This document shows positions 45,345 to 56,161 of a stretch of DNA of 64,000 nucleotides, one piece after another. The position numbers and the translations under genes were made by a program. The stretch comes from Patellaria atrata CBS 101060 (lineage: Eukaryota > Ascomycota > Dothideomycetes > Patellariales > Patellariaceae). Under the pieces are notes generated by a model that was given only the letters and a program-made list of their open reading frames with translations, had not been told where the DNA came from and searched no databases. The stretch spans positions 3,133,838 through 3,197,837 of the forward strand of contig MU006089.1 of NCBI GenBank assembly GCA_010093705.1, read 5' to 3'. The first letter of the stretch is position 1, and each line of letters begins with the position of its first letter.

Positions 45345-46930
45345 TCATCTTCGCACCGACTCGTGCGCCTTGAGCGGATCATCCCGATATGTATTCGGAG
45401 GTAATTCGTACTGCATTCCCGGATTATACGGCTGCCAGTTACCCTGCATTTCAACAGGCGAGGTGGGACGTCCGTATGGCGCCTGCATCATCGGTGGAGG
45501 ACTCGTGTTCATGGGAGTTCCCATCCCCTGATGCTGCGTATACACCTCCGGGCCGTGATCGTAATATGGCTGCTGCGGATAGCCGTGATGCAGCGCAGGA
45601 TTCATTCCCATCCCAGGGCCAGAAGCTCCGACAGGGCCTTGAGCTTGCTTGTTCTTCTTCGAACGCCGCCAAAAGAAGAAAAGGAGGCCGAGGATTAGCG
45701 CAACGGCTGCTGCTGTGCCGAGGCCGATGCCGACTGCTGCGCCGGTCGATAGACCATCATCGCCACCTTTGGAACTGGTAGAAGTTGGATCGGATGGATC
45801 GGTCCCTGTGGAATCTGCTGAGTCCCCTGTGCGAGTTGGGTCTGGTGCATCAGTATTCTCCGCGCCCCGCGTAATTGTTACCATTCGCGTTGACGTAACT
45901 GTTGTATCGGCATCAACGAAAGTTGTCGCAACCCGTTGCTCTTGAACCGTTCTTGTGAGGGTGTCCGTGCTAGTCAAAGTAGATACTATTGTCGTATCTA
46001 TTGTGGTAGTTGCTGTTGCGGTCACTGTTTCATAGATAGTGTTGGTGTTTTGCCTTTTTACGAGCAATCCGATCCTGGAAAGCTTCTCTGAAAGTGCGTC
46101 AAGGTTCGGAGACGTTAGAAGAGTCACAATCGCAGGATCAGACTGCGTTTTGGTACGGATCGGAGCGTAGATGGATTGTGTAAGAGGTAACTGATTTAAT
46201 GTCGCATGTGCCCGTGGCTTTGCTCTTGCGGCAGCAGTCCGTTTGGCACGTCGCTCCTCTAATGTTGTAGTGCGGTCTACGACAACAGTAGCCGTATCGA
46301 CATCTGATGCTGTCACCATTCTAGTACTGTATTCTGTCTGAGTAATAGTTTGGGTGATAAATTCTGTGTCGAAGGACGTGTGGTAGTCGTATTCCGAACT
46401 CCAGAAAGTGGACGTTATTGTCGAGGTTACTCTGCGACTCATTAGATTTTCATTATCCAAGAATGATTAAGAAGTACCTACTCTGGCGACACACAGCCGG
46501 TAGAACGACAAAACTCGAATTCACTACAGCATCCACTGCTAGATGCAGGACAGCAGATGAATCCCGTCGCTTGACAGCAGTAATCGATATTGCCATTCGC
46601 ACAGCAGATGCCGCATCCTGTACATGTACCACCTCCTGAACATGTTCGAATACCATTCGAATCGCAATCTCCCTGTCTCTTTTCTAATACCGACGGAGGG
46701 AGTGGAGAGGATCCAGGACGGATTGTAGGTTGTATTTGAGCTTTGATTGTGGATGTTGATTGTGCTGAGGGATACAATTGTGGCCCATATTCTGCGACTA
46801 GGTTTTGGATTGCTGTAGCATTGTCAAAGTTCAAGTTGATTTGTAATTCAAGGTCGTCTAGAAGTGTAGAAGTCGTGAAACTTATGAGAGAGAGAAGGGC
46901 TATAAGGCGAATATATGAAGGCGTCTCCAT
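45345..46930 (-). CDS. Cys-rich secreted/transmembrane surface protein
   Basis: Two exons on the minus strand, 46930..46482 and 46431..45345 (511 aa), joined across a 50-nt intron (gtaggt..gcag) as TGCVSPE-VTSTITSTFW. A signal peptide (YIRLIALLSLISFTTS) is followed by a compact Cys-rich module about residues 85-150 (CDSNG, CSGGGTCTGCGICC, DYCCQATGFICC, GCCSEFEFC), at least 16 cysteines with four CC pairs. A Thr/Ser-rich stalk follows (many TxT runs), then the membrane span VGIGLGTAAAVALILGLLFFF, a basic stop-transfer WRRSKKNK and a Pro/Tyr/Met-rich cytoplasmic tail. The layout resembles fungal wall sensors (WSC/Mid2-like), though the Cys module is neither WSC nor CFEM by eye. A role as a mechanosensor or adhesin is inference. 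Confidence 0.78.
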
Positions 46931-49186
46931 TGCCCTTTTGCGCTTTGCACTCTCTTTTCGAAGAGAGTACAATAGGTTCTGTCACTGCAGGACTTCCATC
47001 AAGAAGAAAAGTCCGTCGAGAAATCCAGATCGGTTGAAATTGAGGTGGATACCGTACGATCAACGGTTTTCCAAAGGGATGCAGGGCGGTACCCTGTGTT
47101 CCGGCGCGTAGACATGATAAATTTATAAGCGTACCTCCATCTGGGACGTGCTGGCGGACATTTCTGCCAATGATACAAGATGTCTTTGGACCCCACGATG
47201 CTTTGGTTTCTGTTTCTGCTCGGGTAGTCGAAAACAAAGTAAAGGTTTGGGGGACTCACGGGAAGGATTTTCTCTAACCCAAAGTCCAGATGGGATACTA
47301 GTGGGATGAGCTTTGATACGTTGATAAAACAAAATGAATTCCGCCAGACAAGGTTATGCATCCGAAAGAAATGTCTCGAACCAACCACATCTCCGGAAGA
47401 ATGGTCGACCCCACAGATCCAAACACCTTATCCAGACATATCAGGCGTTTGAATGCCGTAAAAGAAGATTTTGTACTCCGTACAGTAACGATGTCTGTTT
47501 CTGCACTTCTCTGTAGTTACGCTTGCCATATACTCATCGGGGACACTCGGAGCTAGATATCTGAAGGTTTCTCCTGTATATGAAGGTGTTGTACAATACT
47601 GGACAGTAAAGCAGGACCACAGCTTTTAATAAGTCCTTCGATTTGTGAGGTCTGCTCTTCATCCGGTTCCGCGGGGTCTGGACCTGGTTTAAGAGCATCG
47701 TTTAGTACCCCGACCTGTGCCGATAAGACTTTCTTATGTGCTAGCCATAACAGCTGAAGATGATCGATACCTAGTGATACTTATTAGCACGCTTAGTTCT
47801 AGTTCTAACGCATAATAAGACTAGCTAACAGTTTGGCGTTTCGACCCTAAGGAAGCTTGTACTTAACGAATATCTGGAGATTTAATAAGAGAACTGTGAA
47901 CAGCCTCGTACTACTGATGTGCTATAGACATTACCTTATAGTTGTATAGACCTGATGTAAAATGAGAAGGAATGACTTTCCATTAGATTCTTAAATGAAA
48001 AGAGTCATCGGGAAATTGGTAAGGGAATCGGTAAGGTGCAACTTCAGAACGGCTCGCGCGAGACAACTTAGAAGATACCTATTCGTGTATAAGAATAGGG
48101 TATCCCCACTCTGGTCGACACAAAAACTTCGGGTGGGTCGGGTGAGCTTATGTGTATTCTAGTTGTAACATTCCGGTCTAATTTAGGGTACCTCTCACCG
48201 CGTCTCAACTTTAAATCGACCGTCACACCCAAAAACTTACAGTACAATCATGCAGATAGTTGATTACGCAACCAATCACCCTCTATACTCCTCACGCTGA
48301 CAGTCCCTAAATTCCCTATGGACCGCTCAATGGAGATGCCATCCTCTTTCTACTACCCTTAGAGCTGGTCCCTAGAACGAGATCAACGATTTCAAATGAG
48401 GGAAATATCAGCTCATGATTCCCTAGTACAGATATTATTGATCGTTTATCTTAAAAACAAGGAACAACAGCAGGAGAAAGAGAAAAAGAAAGGGACTTAT
48501 GATATTGAAGCGTACACATACTCGCCTCTTAATGTTAGTTATAGAACATTTCCAAAGGCGTTAAGGGGCTCTTCCAAGACACTCTCAATGACCATTTGTC
48601 CCAAATTCCATAGTTCTGTTAGATCGTTACCTTTATTCCAAACTTCCTCAGCTTAGGGATACTGAACAGTATGGAGTAGAGGGCTGATGTCCCGGCAAAA
48701 TCAACGAGTCACACTGTTAGAACTAACTTGTCTCATGAAACAACTCGGACATGGCCATCAATCTTTTGTACAGCAGTAGCGTTCTTTATCTACAACAAAA
48801 CATTGATATGCATTTGGGAGTTGCTTTAAAACCCACAATGCATTGCATCTTACCTGGTGTACATACCCCGCAGATGTACTTATATACATACCTCTTCGGC
48901 ATTGCGAACAGCGCCGGACACAGCGTCTTTAATACTCTATACCCTTGATAAAAATAGTATGCAAGGCCCATCACATTCCATTATTAGCTGTACCTTGCCT
49001 CAATACGTCACTTAGAGCTATTCTACGGGCTAAATCCTTAGTATATAACGATGCAGCCCAGAATGGTCGCTACAATTTTTCCTTGTACTGTTACTTTACA
49101 ATTCCGGATCATACGCCGTATACGAGGGTACTGGACCAGCAGTTCATATAGTTCTTGAGAATCGAATCACGTTACGTCCCGCCGCC
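46931..49186. promoter_or_regulatory. Long divergent intergenic, Cys-rich protein (-) / O-methyltransferase (+)
   Basis: About 2.25 kb. One coding-like fragment lies on the minus strand at 47553-47770 (separate entry). The rest shows only short chance frames. The last base context before the methyltransferase, gccgccATGg, is a strong start site. Confidence 0.45.
47553..47770 (-). pseudogene. Unplaced coding-like fragment
   Basis: After a good acceptor (tatcactag) the minus strand is open for 72 codons to TAG 47555-47553, reading IDHLQLLWLAHKKVLSAQ, then VLNDALKPGPDPAEPDEE and LIKSCGPALLSSIVQHL. It looks like real protein, but I found no in-phase upstream exon and no start codon. It may be the last exon of a lost gene, or the last exon of a gene whose 5' part I failed to see. 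The family is not recognised. Confidence 0.35.
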
Positions 49187-50609
49187 ATGGCTTCGAGTAC
49201 GCGGCGTCTTGATCAATTGGCTGCATCAGTCTCCTCTTCTGCAGCCATTTTAGGGGAATACCTCGAATCCCGAAACTTACCTCAACCTTCCGTTAATGTG
49301 GGTGGTCTAGCGGGATATTCGGGTTTGCCGCCTGATATTTCGACGGCAAGGAGAAGTCTGCAGGAATCTGTGCTCGAACTAGCTTACCTAGCTTCTGGCC
49401 CTCAGGAATACATGATTCGGTACACCACTGAAGTGCGTTTTCAATTCTGTATCTACATGCTATACCCTGATCTCTGTTGCAGTATGTGGGGATTACCGCG
49501 TTGCGGTGGATTTATCACTTCAGAATTTTCGAACATGTTCCACTGGATGGAGTGGTATCTTATAAAGAGCTTGCTAAATTAGCTGGTCAAGATGAAAGAA
49601 CATTAAAAAGGATTGTTAGGCGCGCGATCCTGAATAGATTCTTCATTGAGCCACGCCCAGGTTATATCGCGCATACGAGCTCAACTGCACTCTTACTGAA
49701 AGATTCTGATGTTCGGGACATGGTAGGTCTAATGATTGAGGAAGGCTTTGATTCTAGTACCAGGTATTCGGAAGCCTACGAAAAATGGGGTCCAAGCAAT
49801 AGCGCTACAGAGACCGCATTCCAGTTAGCTTTTCAAACAGATCTTAAGTATTTTGATTGGCTAGAGCAGAGACCCGAAAATTTGCGTCGTTTTGGAGGTA
49901 TGATGAAAGCTCATGGCACCAATGAGAGCTATTCTAGCGAAAACTTCGTCAAAGTCTTCAACTGGAGTTTGATCGGAGAGGGTAAAGTAGTGGATGTAAG
50001 TAGGAAAGTATCCATCTACCAATTTGAGAACTGATAATAGAAGATCGGCGGCGGACTTGGGCACATGAGCATTGCCATCGCAAAGGAGTTCCCGAACATC
50101 AAGTTCGTCGTGCAAGACTTCCCCGATACTGCAAAGCAGGGAGCCGAACGTTGCTCTGAAGAGCTTAGAGACAGAATCTCTTTCGAAGGTTATGATTTTT
50201 TTAACCCACAGCCAGTCGAGGGAGCGGACATATATATGCTCAAAGCGGTATTACATGATCATCCCGATCCTGACGTAGAAAAGATAATCAGAAACACGGT
50301 TACAGCCATGCGGCCAGGATCGAGGATCCTCATAATTGACGGTGTCCTCCCTGAACCAGGTGCAATGCATCCAGTTGAAGAACGCGCTGTCAGGTAGGTG
50401 CATCCCGATTCGATGTTGTGGATGGCTTGGATCTCACCAGCTACAGGAGCCTTGATCTTCAGATGGGTATGTTCTTCAACGCCGGCGAAAGAGACCCAGA
50501 GCAATGGTGCAGCGTTATCGCCAACTCTGATCCAAGATTGAAGGTCAAAAGTATTAACAGGGTTCCGGGAAATGTTAGTTCTGGTATAGAAGTAGTGTTC
50601 GAACCCTAA
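49187..50609 (+). CDS. O-methyltransferase, plant-type family 2
   Basis: Four exons: 49187..49432, 49483..49995, 50044..50393, 50441..50609 (425 aa). The N-terminal half has the dimerisation/winged-helix part (VSYKELAKLAGQDERTLKRI). The SAM site VVDIGGGLGHMSIAIA is made by joining exons 2 and 3. The catalytic-His region is LKAVLHDHPDPDVEKI; the motif HPVEERAV-SYRSLDLQMG crosses intron 3, and the C-terminal NAGERDPEQW is conserved. Fungal members methylate hydroxyl groups of aromatic polyketides and other secondary metabolites (sterigmatocystin OMT type). No synthase or other pathway gene is nearby apart from a second methyltransferase converging from the right, so the substrate is unknown. 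All catalytic motifs are present. Confidence 0.9.
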
Positions 50610-50866
50610 AATGTGAGAGAAGAGCGTAAAACACGTTCTATATCGAAACGTTAAGTTGTATCCCCTATAAACCTAAAATGGAAGATGGGGATTTTAATCT
50701 ATGAATAATAGAGATCATCATGATAGTCCTTGTATGTCGTTCACGCAGTTTAAATCAACTGGTGCTATTACATTATATGATTGATGAAGCCACAATAACA
50801 CATCGAGAAACGTAGAAAAGAGACTCATAATACGCATGAAGGGATTCCGAATCGCTATTGATCGCT

Positions 50867-51715
50867 TTATTTTTGGCCCACTGCAACCAGAGCCTTCACC
50901 CTCACCCTCTCGATAACGTCCTCTTCCTCGACAAACCAGCCTTCGATCTCTCCCATCTCCATCTCCGCTACAACAACATCCTGAGCATCATCCCACCTGT
51001 CTTCATCGTACTGTGTCCACCCACCTGCAGGTTCGCCGTAATACCCCCAAGCCCAACGTGACCAAGTACAGAAGCAATCTTGCTCTATCCAAGCCTCTTT
51101 TTCAATGAACTCCACGTTCTCCCACGCAGCGTCCCTAACGATGTTCTGGACAAGCTGCGTATCGTTGACCTGATCTCTAGCTAACCTTGGTGGTAGAGGC
51201 GCATCAGCTCCCCGAGTGCTGTAGTGTGCTTTAGTTAGCGCCTTAATCCACGGTTTTTCAGTCCATACAGCAACCGCAGCTGTCCCGCCGGGTTTCAACG
51301 TGCGCCAGATGTGCTTTGCTGCACCGATGGCATCCGGATGGTTATCTAGGGCGAAGCCAGTATAGCTGATGTCTATACTCTCGTCAGGGAAATAGAGTTC
51401 AGCCGGATCGACCTCTGATGCCATCACAGGCCAGTCTCCGTGCTTGGCCAGCTTTGATTTGAGGTGTCTGAAGAGCGTGGTGTTGTTGTCGGTAGCTATG
51501 ATCTTGAGGCCGGTAGGCGGATCGGAGGCGATGACTTCCTCGGTCATGGAGCCGGACCCGCACCCGTTGTCATGGAATATGGTTGTGGAAGTAAGCTCAG
51601 GAAGGTGTGGGAGGATATCGCCAGCGAGAGCGTTAGTGACATTGTCGGTGAGTTTCTGGAGAGTTTCGCCGGTGATCTTGGGAAGTTGTTTGGGTATGAA
51701 CATTGAACGAGACAT
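50867..51715 (-). CDS. Class I SAM-dependent methyltransferase (UbiE/LaeA-like)
   Basis: Single exon, 282 aa. Seen: motif I FHDNGCGSGSMTEEV (a DxGCGxG variant), ATDNNTTLF (acidic loop), the motif II region ISYTGFALDNHPDAIGAAKH and LKPGGTAAVAVW (motif III). The C-terminal half is rich in Trp, Asp and Glu (TWSRWAWGYYGEPAGGW). Small-molecule methyltransferases of this kind are common in fungal secondary metabolism; LaeA-type regulators share the core. Neither substrate nor regulatory role can be told apart here. The gene ends 257 nt from the O-methyltransferase, tail to tail, with no gene between. Confidence 0.85.
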   Translation of the reverse strand: MSRSMFIPKQLPKITGETLQKLTDNVTNALAGDILPHLPELTSTTIFHDNGCGSGSMTEEVIASDPPTGLKIIATDNNTTLFRHLKSKLAKHGDWPVMASEVDPAELYFPDESIDISYTGFALDNHPDAIGAAKHIWRTLKPGGTAAVAVWTEKPWIKALTKAHYSTRGADAPLPPRLARDQVNDTQLVQNIVRDAAWENVEFIEKEAWIEQDCFCTWSRWAWGYYGEPAGGWTQYDEDRWDDAQDVVVAEMEMGEIEGWFVEEEDVIERVRVKALVAVGQK

Positions 51716-54182
51716 ATCTGCTGACTAGGATGCGTAAATAGATAGAGCCAAAAGCAAGTAGTAATGACCGGTTATACAGTCTTTTATGGCAGATTATCTA
51801 CTGGCTCTGGAAGTGATACGAGTCAGAAATTGAATGGATTTATATCCTGCATAGCTCTTATATAAGTAATGTATATCCCGTCTCAGGTATTCATCTTGTA
51901 CGCGTTTCGCTTTGCTGGATTCTCCTTGGCTACTCCTAGAAGGCCATTTGTCACACACATCGATGCTTTGTGGTCTTCTTGAGCCATTAGTACGGCGCAG
52001 AAGTGAGAAAGTAGTCGGGATTGCGTGGGATCACCTGCGGTGTGTTCCATTCTCTAGGTTATGTATCCGTGCCGAATCTTCATCATACTTGAGATTAGGT
52101 GGAAAGGGTGAAGCTCCATACTATATTCCTCACCGCAACGATGGATAAGGAAGATAAAAACGTATACATTAGACGTCATCTCGGGTCTACCATACATCTA
52201 TAGTTTAGCTCTGTCAATATCCCGGGCGATGGGGTCTCCGATGTACTTTGTGCACCAGTTCGCATAGCGGACGAAATGGCGCGGTAACCTTAAATCCATC
52301 TAGATTTCGAAGCTCCATTTATGATATACAATGAGATCCAGGTGCATAGCTTCCGGATTTACTGTAGATAGCAGTTCAGAGCTCACACAAATCCCTAGGG
52401 TATAATTTATGCTCAATGGTCGGTTTGACAACGTTGGTTGTTGTTGATAGAAATGTTCTGAATGGCTGAACCTAGACCTAGGTCTGATCAGTATCTTCAC
52501 TAGCTGTAAGTATGCTAGCTCGGGAGTCTTTTCAGAGCTTAATTTCAACCCATCGTTCTATATGAATTCCTATCTCTTGTATTATCTTTACAATACCTTT
52601 CTTATTTCGATAATCTATTCGCGGATTGTGCGCATTTGCTAACGTAGAGGCCATTCAAAGCAGGGTTTTCAATCTCCATTGCATCAAAGCTCTTCATCTA
52701 TGTGGATGGAGTACTAGCAGCATAAACGGGAATCGATACTCACCAACACGATTTCTCTGCGCCTAATATAACGTCGGGAACTGGGAGATTCACAAGTCCA
52801 CTGTTTAAGATGATGATTGTGAGGAATCTGTAAAAGGCGGATTGAAAATGCGGATTAAGACTGGTGAACCCAATGCTTTAACCATGCTTATATTCTTGAT
52901 CAGAACTTTATAATATTTCTTGACAATCAGTCTCTTTCATTTGCCGTAGATTACTCTTAACTGCTCTCCGTGCTTCCTTATATACTTTACGCTCTGTCCG
53001 CCCCTCCCCTTCCGCATATCTATTCGATCTTCTAAGTTGACACCTTTCCCATTCGTCTTCTCCATCACCTCTAGGTAAAAAAAAACTTTAGTATACTTAG
53101 AATTCCATTTTCCTATATAGCAAAATAATTCTCTACTGCTATTCTATGGGCTTCTGTTTAATATCACCAAGCAGAGCAAAAAAAAAAAAAAAAGGAATCT
53201 CTCTTTTAATACGGCCCGTCCCTCCGTATCTCCCTCAGGGCACAATCCTGAGACCTCCCCCCATTCTCGGCTTTGGCAACGCCGGGAATCGAACCCGTGG
53301 CGCCGGGGAGACCACAACACTTGGATGACATGATGCAAACCTGGGGCTCACACCACTTGACCACCGTGTGGATTTATATGAAAGCTTTTTATCTATTCAA
53401 GAATATATAAGGACCTGATCTGATTTCCGGTGGGGTAAGTTAGGCGATGCGGAAGTCGTGTAGATTTGCTGCGAGCTTTGCAGTAGGCGATGTCTACTCT
53501 TCCACTCACAACTATTATAGAGTTTCATGATCAATCACTTTGATCTTGTAGGTAGTTTATGTGAGTCGCCTGAAGCAGGTATCATACTCGTTATACGAAA
53601 GTGTCAAGTTTCATTCCAAAAGCTCTTATCAGGAAGACAGGAACGTATGACGATTTGGGTGTGAAATCCTTTTTGCCCACCAACGACAAGACTACAGCAT
53701 CCTTCTGCATACCGTGGATAGAGGTTGTTCGCATTATTTATCATTCAATCCTCTTTGAGCAATTCAATATCCTTTATCGTATCAAAGAATACCTGATAAA
53801 GTAAGACTTGTGGTTACAGGAAAGAAGGCACTATTCATCGTATGCGACACGATGCTGTATCTCCGGATGTACAGAAGACTCATTAACTTAAGCACATTCC
53901 AAAGCGGCAGAGGCATACTCGACACTTGATGAAGACTAACGAAGGCTTTTTCACTCAGTCGAACCCAAGCTTATCATATCATAACTCCAATTGAACGAAT
54001 ACTAAATATTCACTCTTTGATAAATCAACATCACAGATGTACCAGTACAACGCCCAGCGCTTGAATCTCTCAGGCAATAGTCCAATCATATTTCTCCATT
54101 GACGATCCTTCATCATCTCGCATGAAAGCGAGGCAAAAGCAAACAGACTCATCCACGGTACTCACACTCATGGCGACAGGAA
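51716..54182. other. Long intergenic stretch with SINE-like element
   Basis: About 2.5 kb without a protein gene I can support. It contains the tRNA-derived element at 53177-53375. Short frames at 51912-52148 and 53601-53804 have no motifs. Confidence 0.5.
53177..53375 (-). repeat. tRNA-derived SINE-like element
   Basis: On the minus strand an A box TGGTCAAGTGG (53363-53353) and a perfect B box GGTTCGATTCC (53294-53284) sit about 60 nt apart. An unrelated stretch of about 90 nt follows and then a run of about 16 T, which is both a SINE-type tail and a Pol III terminator. The bases flanking the boxes do not form a paired acceptor stem, so this is not a working tRNA. Internal Pol III promoter, non-tRNA body and homopolymer end are the standard plan of a tRNA-derived SINE. 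No clear target-site duplication is visible. Confidence 0.7.
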
Positions 54183-56161
54183 TCACAAGATCAACGCCCG
54201 CTTGCCTTCCTGAACATGCACGCCGTGAAACCCGAACCCAATAGGACCTTCACAATCCGCTCTTCCAACCTCCTTCATTGTTCTAGCATCTAAACAAAGG
54301 AGATAACTCTTCCCCCTATATCCATTCAGTACAACGCTCAACAACACCCCGGCGTCCTCATCCTCAGCACCCGGGTCGCGTATAAAGACAGGTTCTCCTG
54401 GACTCTGGCCATTCTCGCTCCATATCAGATGCCTCTCCTGCTCATTGGGATACTGCGAATCAAACTTCACCAGCGCGTCCACGAAGGTGCTGATACCCCG
54501 GTCTAGAACACCGTACGTGTATCTGTGCGGTCTGGTCAGGAATGCCGGGTTGATATTCGGTAGCTCGGGTGTCCAGCGTATCGATGTCGAGTACAGGATT
54601 TCCGCGGTCCGTGGCTTACCTGCTACTGCTTTCGTATCCTGGATTGTGTGTGCTGCTGTTACTGTGGTAGAAGAGGGAACAGCGGGTAGTCGAAACCGCC
54701 GGAATGATGGACGCGTCGAGTCGCCCTTCACACCGACAAATTGCAGCGCACCCGGTGTCGTGGACAGCAGTTGGTTGTAATAGAACCGGTGCAAGATATC
54801 CAGATTGTCATATGCCACCAACTCAGCTACAATATTAATCCCATCCTTACCTTTTTCCTCCCAAGCATTAACGGTATGAAAACAGAAGAACGCTGGCGTT
54901 GTATATGTCGCCACTAAACCCTTCCCATGCCGCCTATCGATGACATACCACATCGCATCCCTTGAGGAATCCCACGGCCCAATAGCGTCGAGGATGTTGC
55001 GGTACCAGAGCACCGAGAGGCCACCGGCACTGAAGTGCGAGCCCCAGATGCAGAGGAGGACATAGTTCTCCGTTAACAGGATCGAGTGGAGGTATGCAGG
55101 TGGCGCGGTTATGGATGCGAGAATCTCGGTTTCTCCGGTCGATGTTAGGGTGCGGAAGACACGGTATGTAGAGCTACCACCGAATTCGAGGTTGAAGTTG
55201 TAGACGTCGCCGGTCTGGGGATCAGATTTAGCGTGTGCAGCTGCAAGGGGTCCCTTGAGAAGGGGGTGCAGAACTCGCTGGTTGGTGATACCAATGGGTT
55301 CGAGGGTAGACGGATCGATGCGGGCGAAGGAGGATGCATCGGTTCTGAGGTGGAGGGTCTGGATACCAGAGGAGTGCCCACTGGGTTCGTCGGATGGGCT
55401 GGTAATGCCAGGAGCATTGGGCGATAGTGTCACGCCGATGTTCGCGTCGCTCTTGTTGTAGACAAGCGGTCCGCTAGCAACTTTGAATGTACTCATCACC
55501 TTCTTGAAGTAGCTCTGACACGGATCCCGCTTTTGGGCGAAGCTGAAGCCCTCAAGGGTACCTGTTCGTCGGATCTTCTCGAGTTGCTCGTCGACGGTGT
55601 GGCGGGAGTTGTAGAAGACTTTTACGGGCGAGTTTGGTTCTGAGGGGGCAATGATTTCGAAGCGGTGGACTTGGTTGTTGCCGTCGAACCAATGGGACTT
55701 TTCAAAGACTGTGCCGTTAGCTGTAGGGACTTTGTAGCCGCCTGGGCCGGTGCGGTAGAGGGTTCCGGCTGCATAGGCGGGAATGTTGCCTTGGACTGCG
55801 AGCTCGATCTGAGTCCGCTGTTCGTAGTCGTTGTTGAACTGCTCAGATTAGCATTTGGAGGAAAGGGGTGCTCGTTACAGCATACGCCTATATCATTTTG
55901 CCACCCGTTATACGGCTGTAATAACTCTTCCTTTCCTTTCGTCTCATTCTGAGAAGCTGGAACTGACCGTATGCTGAAGGTACTAAACCTCTTCGACAAC
56001 CGGTCAGTAGAGTTTCTCCGCTTTTTCACCCCATTCAACTCCTTCGGCTTTCCGCTCCCGAATATCGCCATCGGAGGTAAATATCTTAGTCCCAAGCTCT
56101 TGAACACCAGCCTCGACACTCTAACAGAAAGATCAAGTAACGATGATATCTCAAGACCCAT
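54183..56161 (-). CDS. Carotenoid cleavage oxygenase (RPE65/CarT-like)
   Basis: Two exons on the minus strand, 56161..55886 and 55841..54183, joined as GWQNDIG-QFNNDYEQRT (644 aa; 614 aa if the start is ATG 56071, MAIFGSGKPKEL). The N-terminal hallmark GNIPAYAAGTLYRTGPGG and HWFDGNNQVHRFE are followed by the four iron-binding histidines of the family in context: AAAHAKSDPQTGD, YLHSILLTENYVL, FFCFHTVNAWEE and FGFHGVH near the C-terminus. These non-haem Fe(II) enzymes split conjugated double bonds; fungal relatives cleave torulene or beta-carotene on the path to neurosporaxanthin or retinal. No carotenoid synthesis gene is nearby. All four His are present, so activity is likely. The first exon has an amphipathic Leu/Arg stretch before MAIFG, so the true start is uncertain. 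Confidence 0.88.

Noticed and set aside
53284-53363. Functional tRNA gene
   Set aside because: A and B boxes are present, but the acceptor and T stems do not pair, and a 90-nt unrelated body plus T-run follows; SINE-like is a better fit.
49187-56161. Secondary-metabolite gene cluster (two methyltransferases plus carotenoid oxygenase)
   Set aside because: No synthase, P450, transporter or regulator lies among them, and a 2.5 kb non-coding gap separates the oxygenase.
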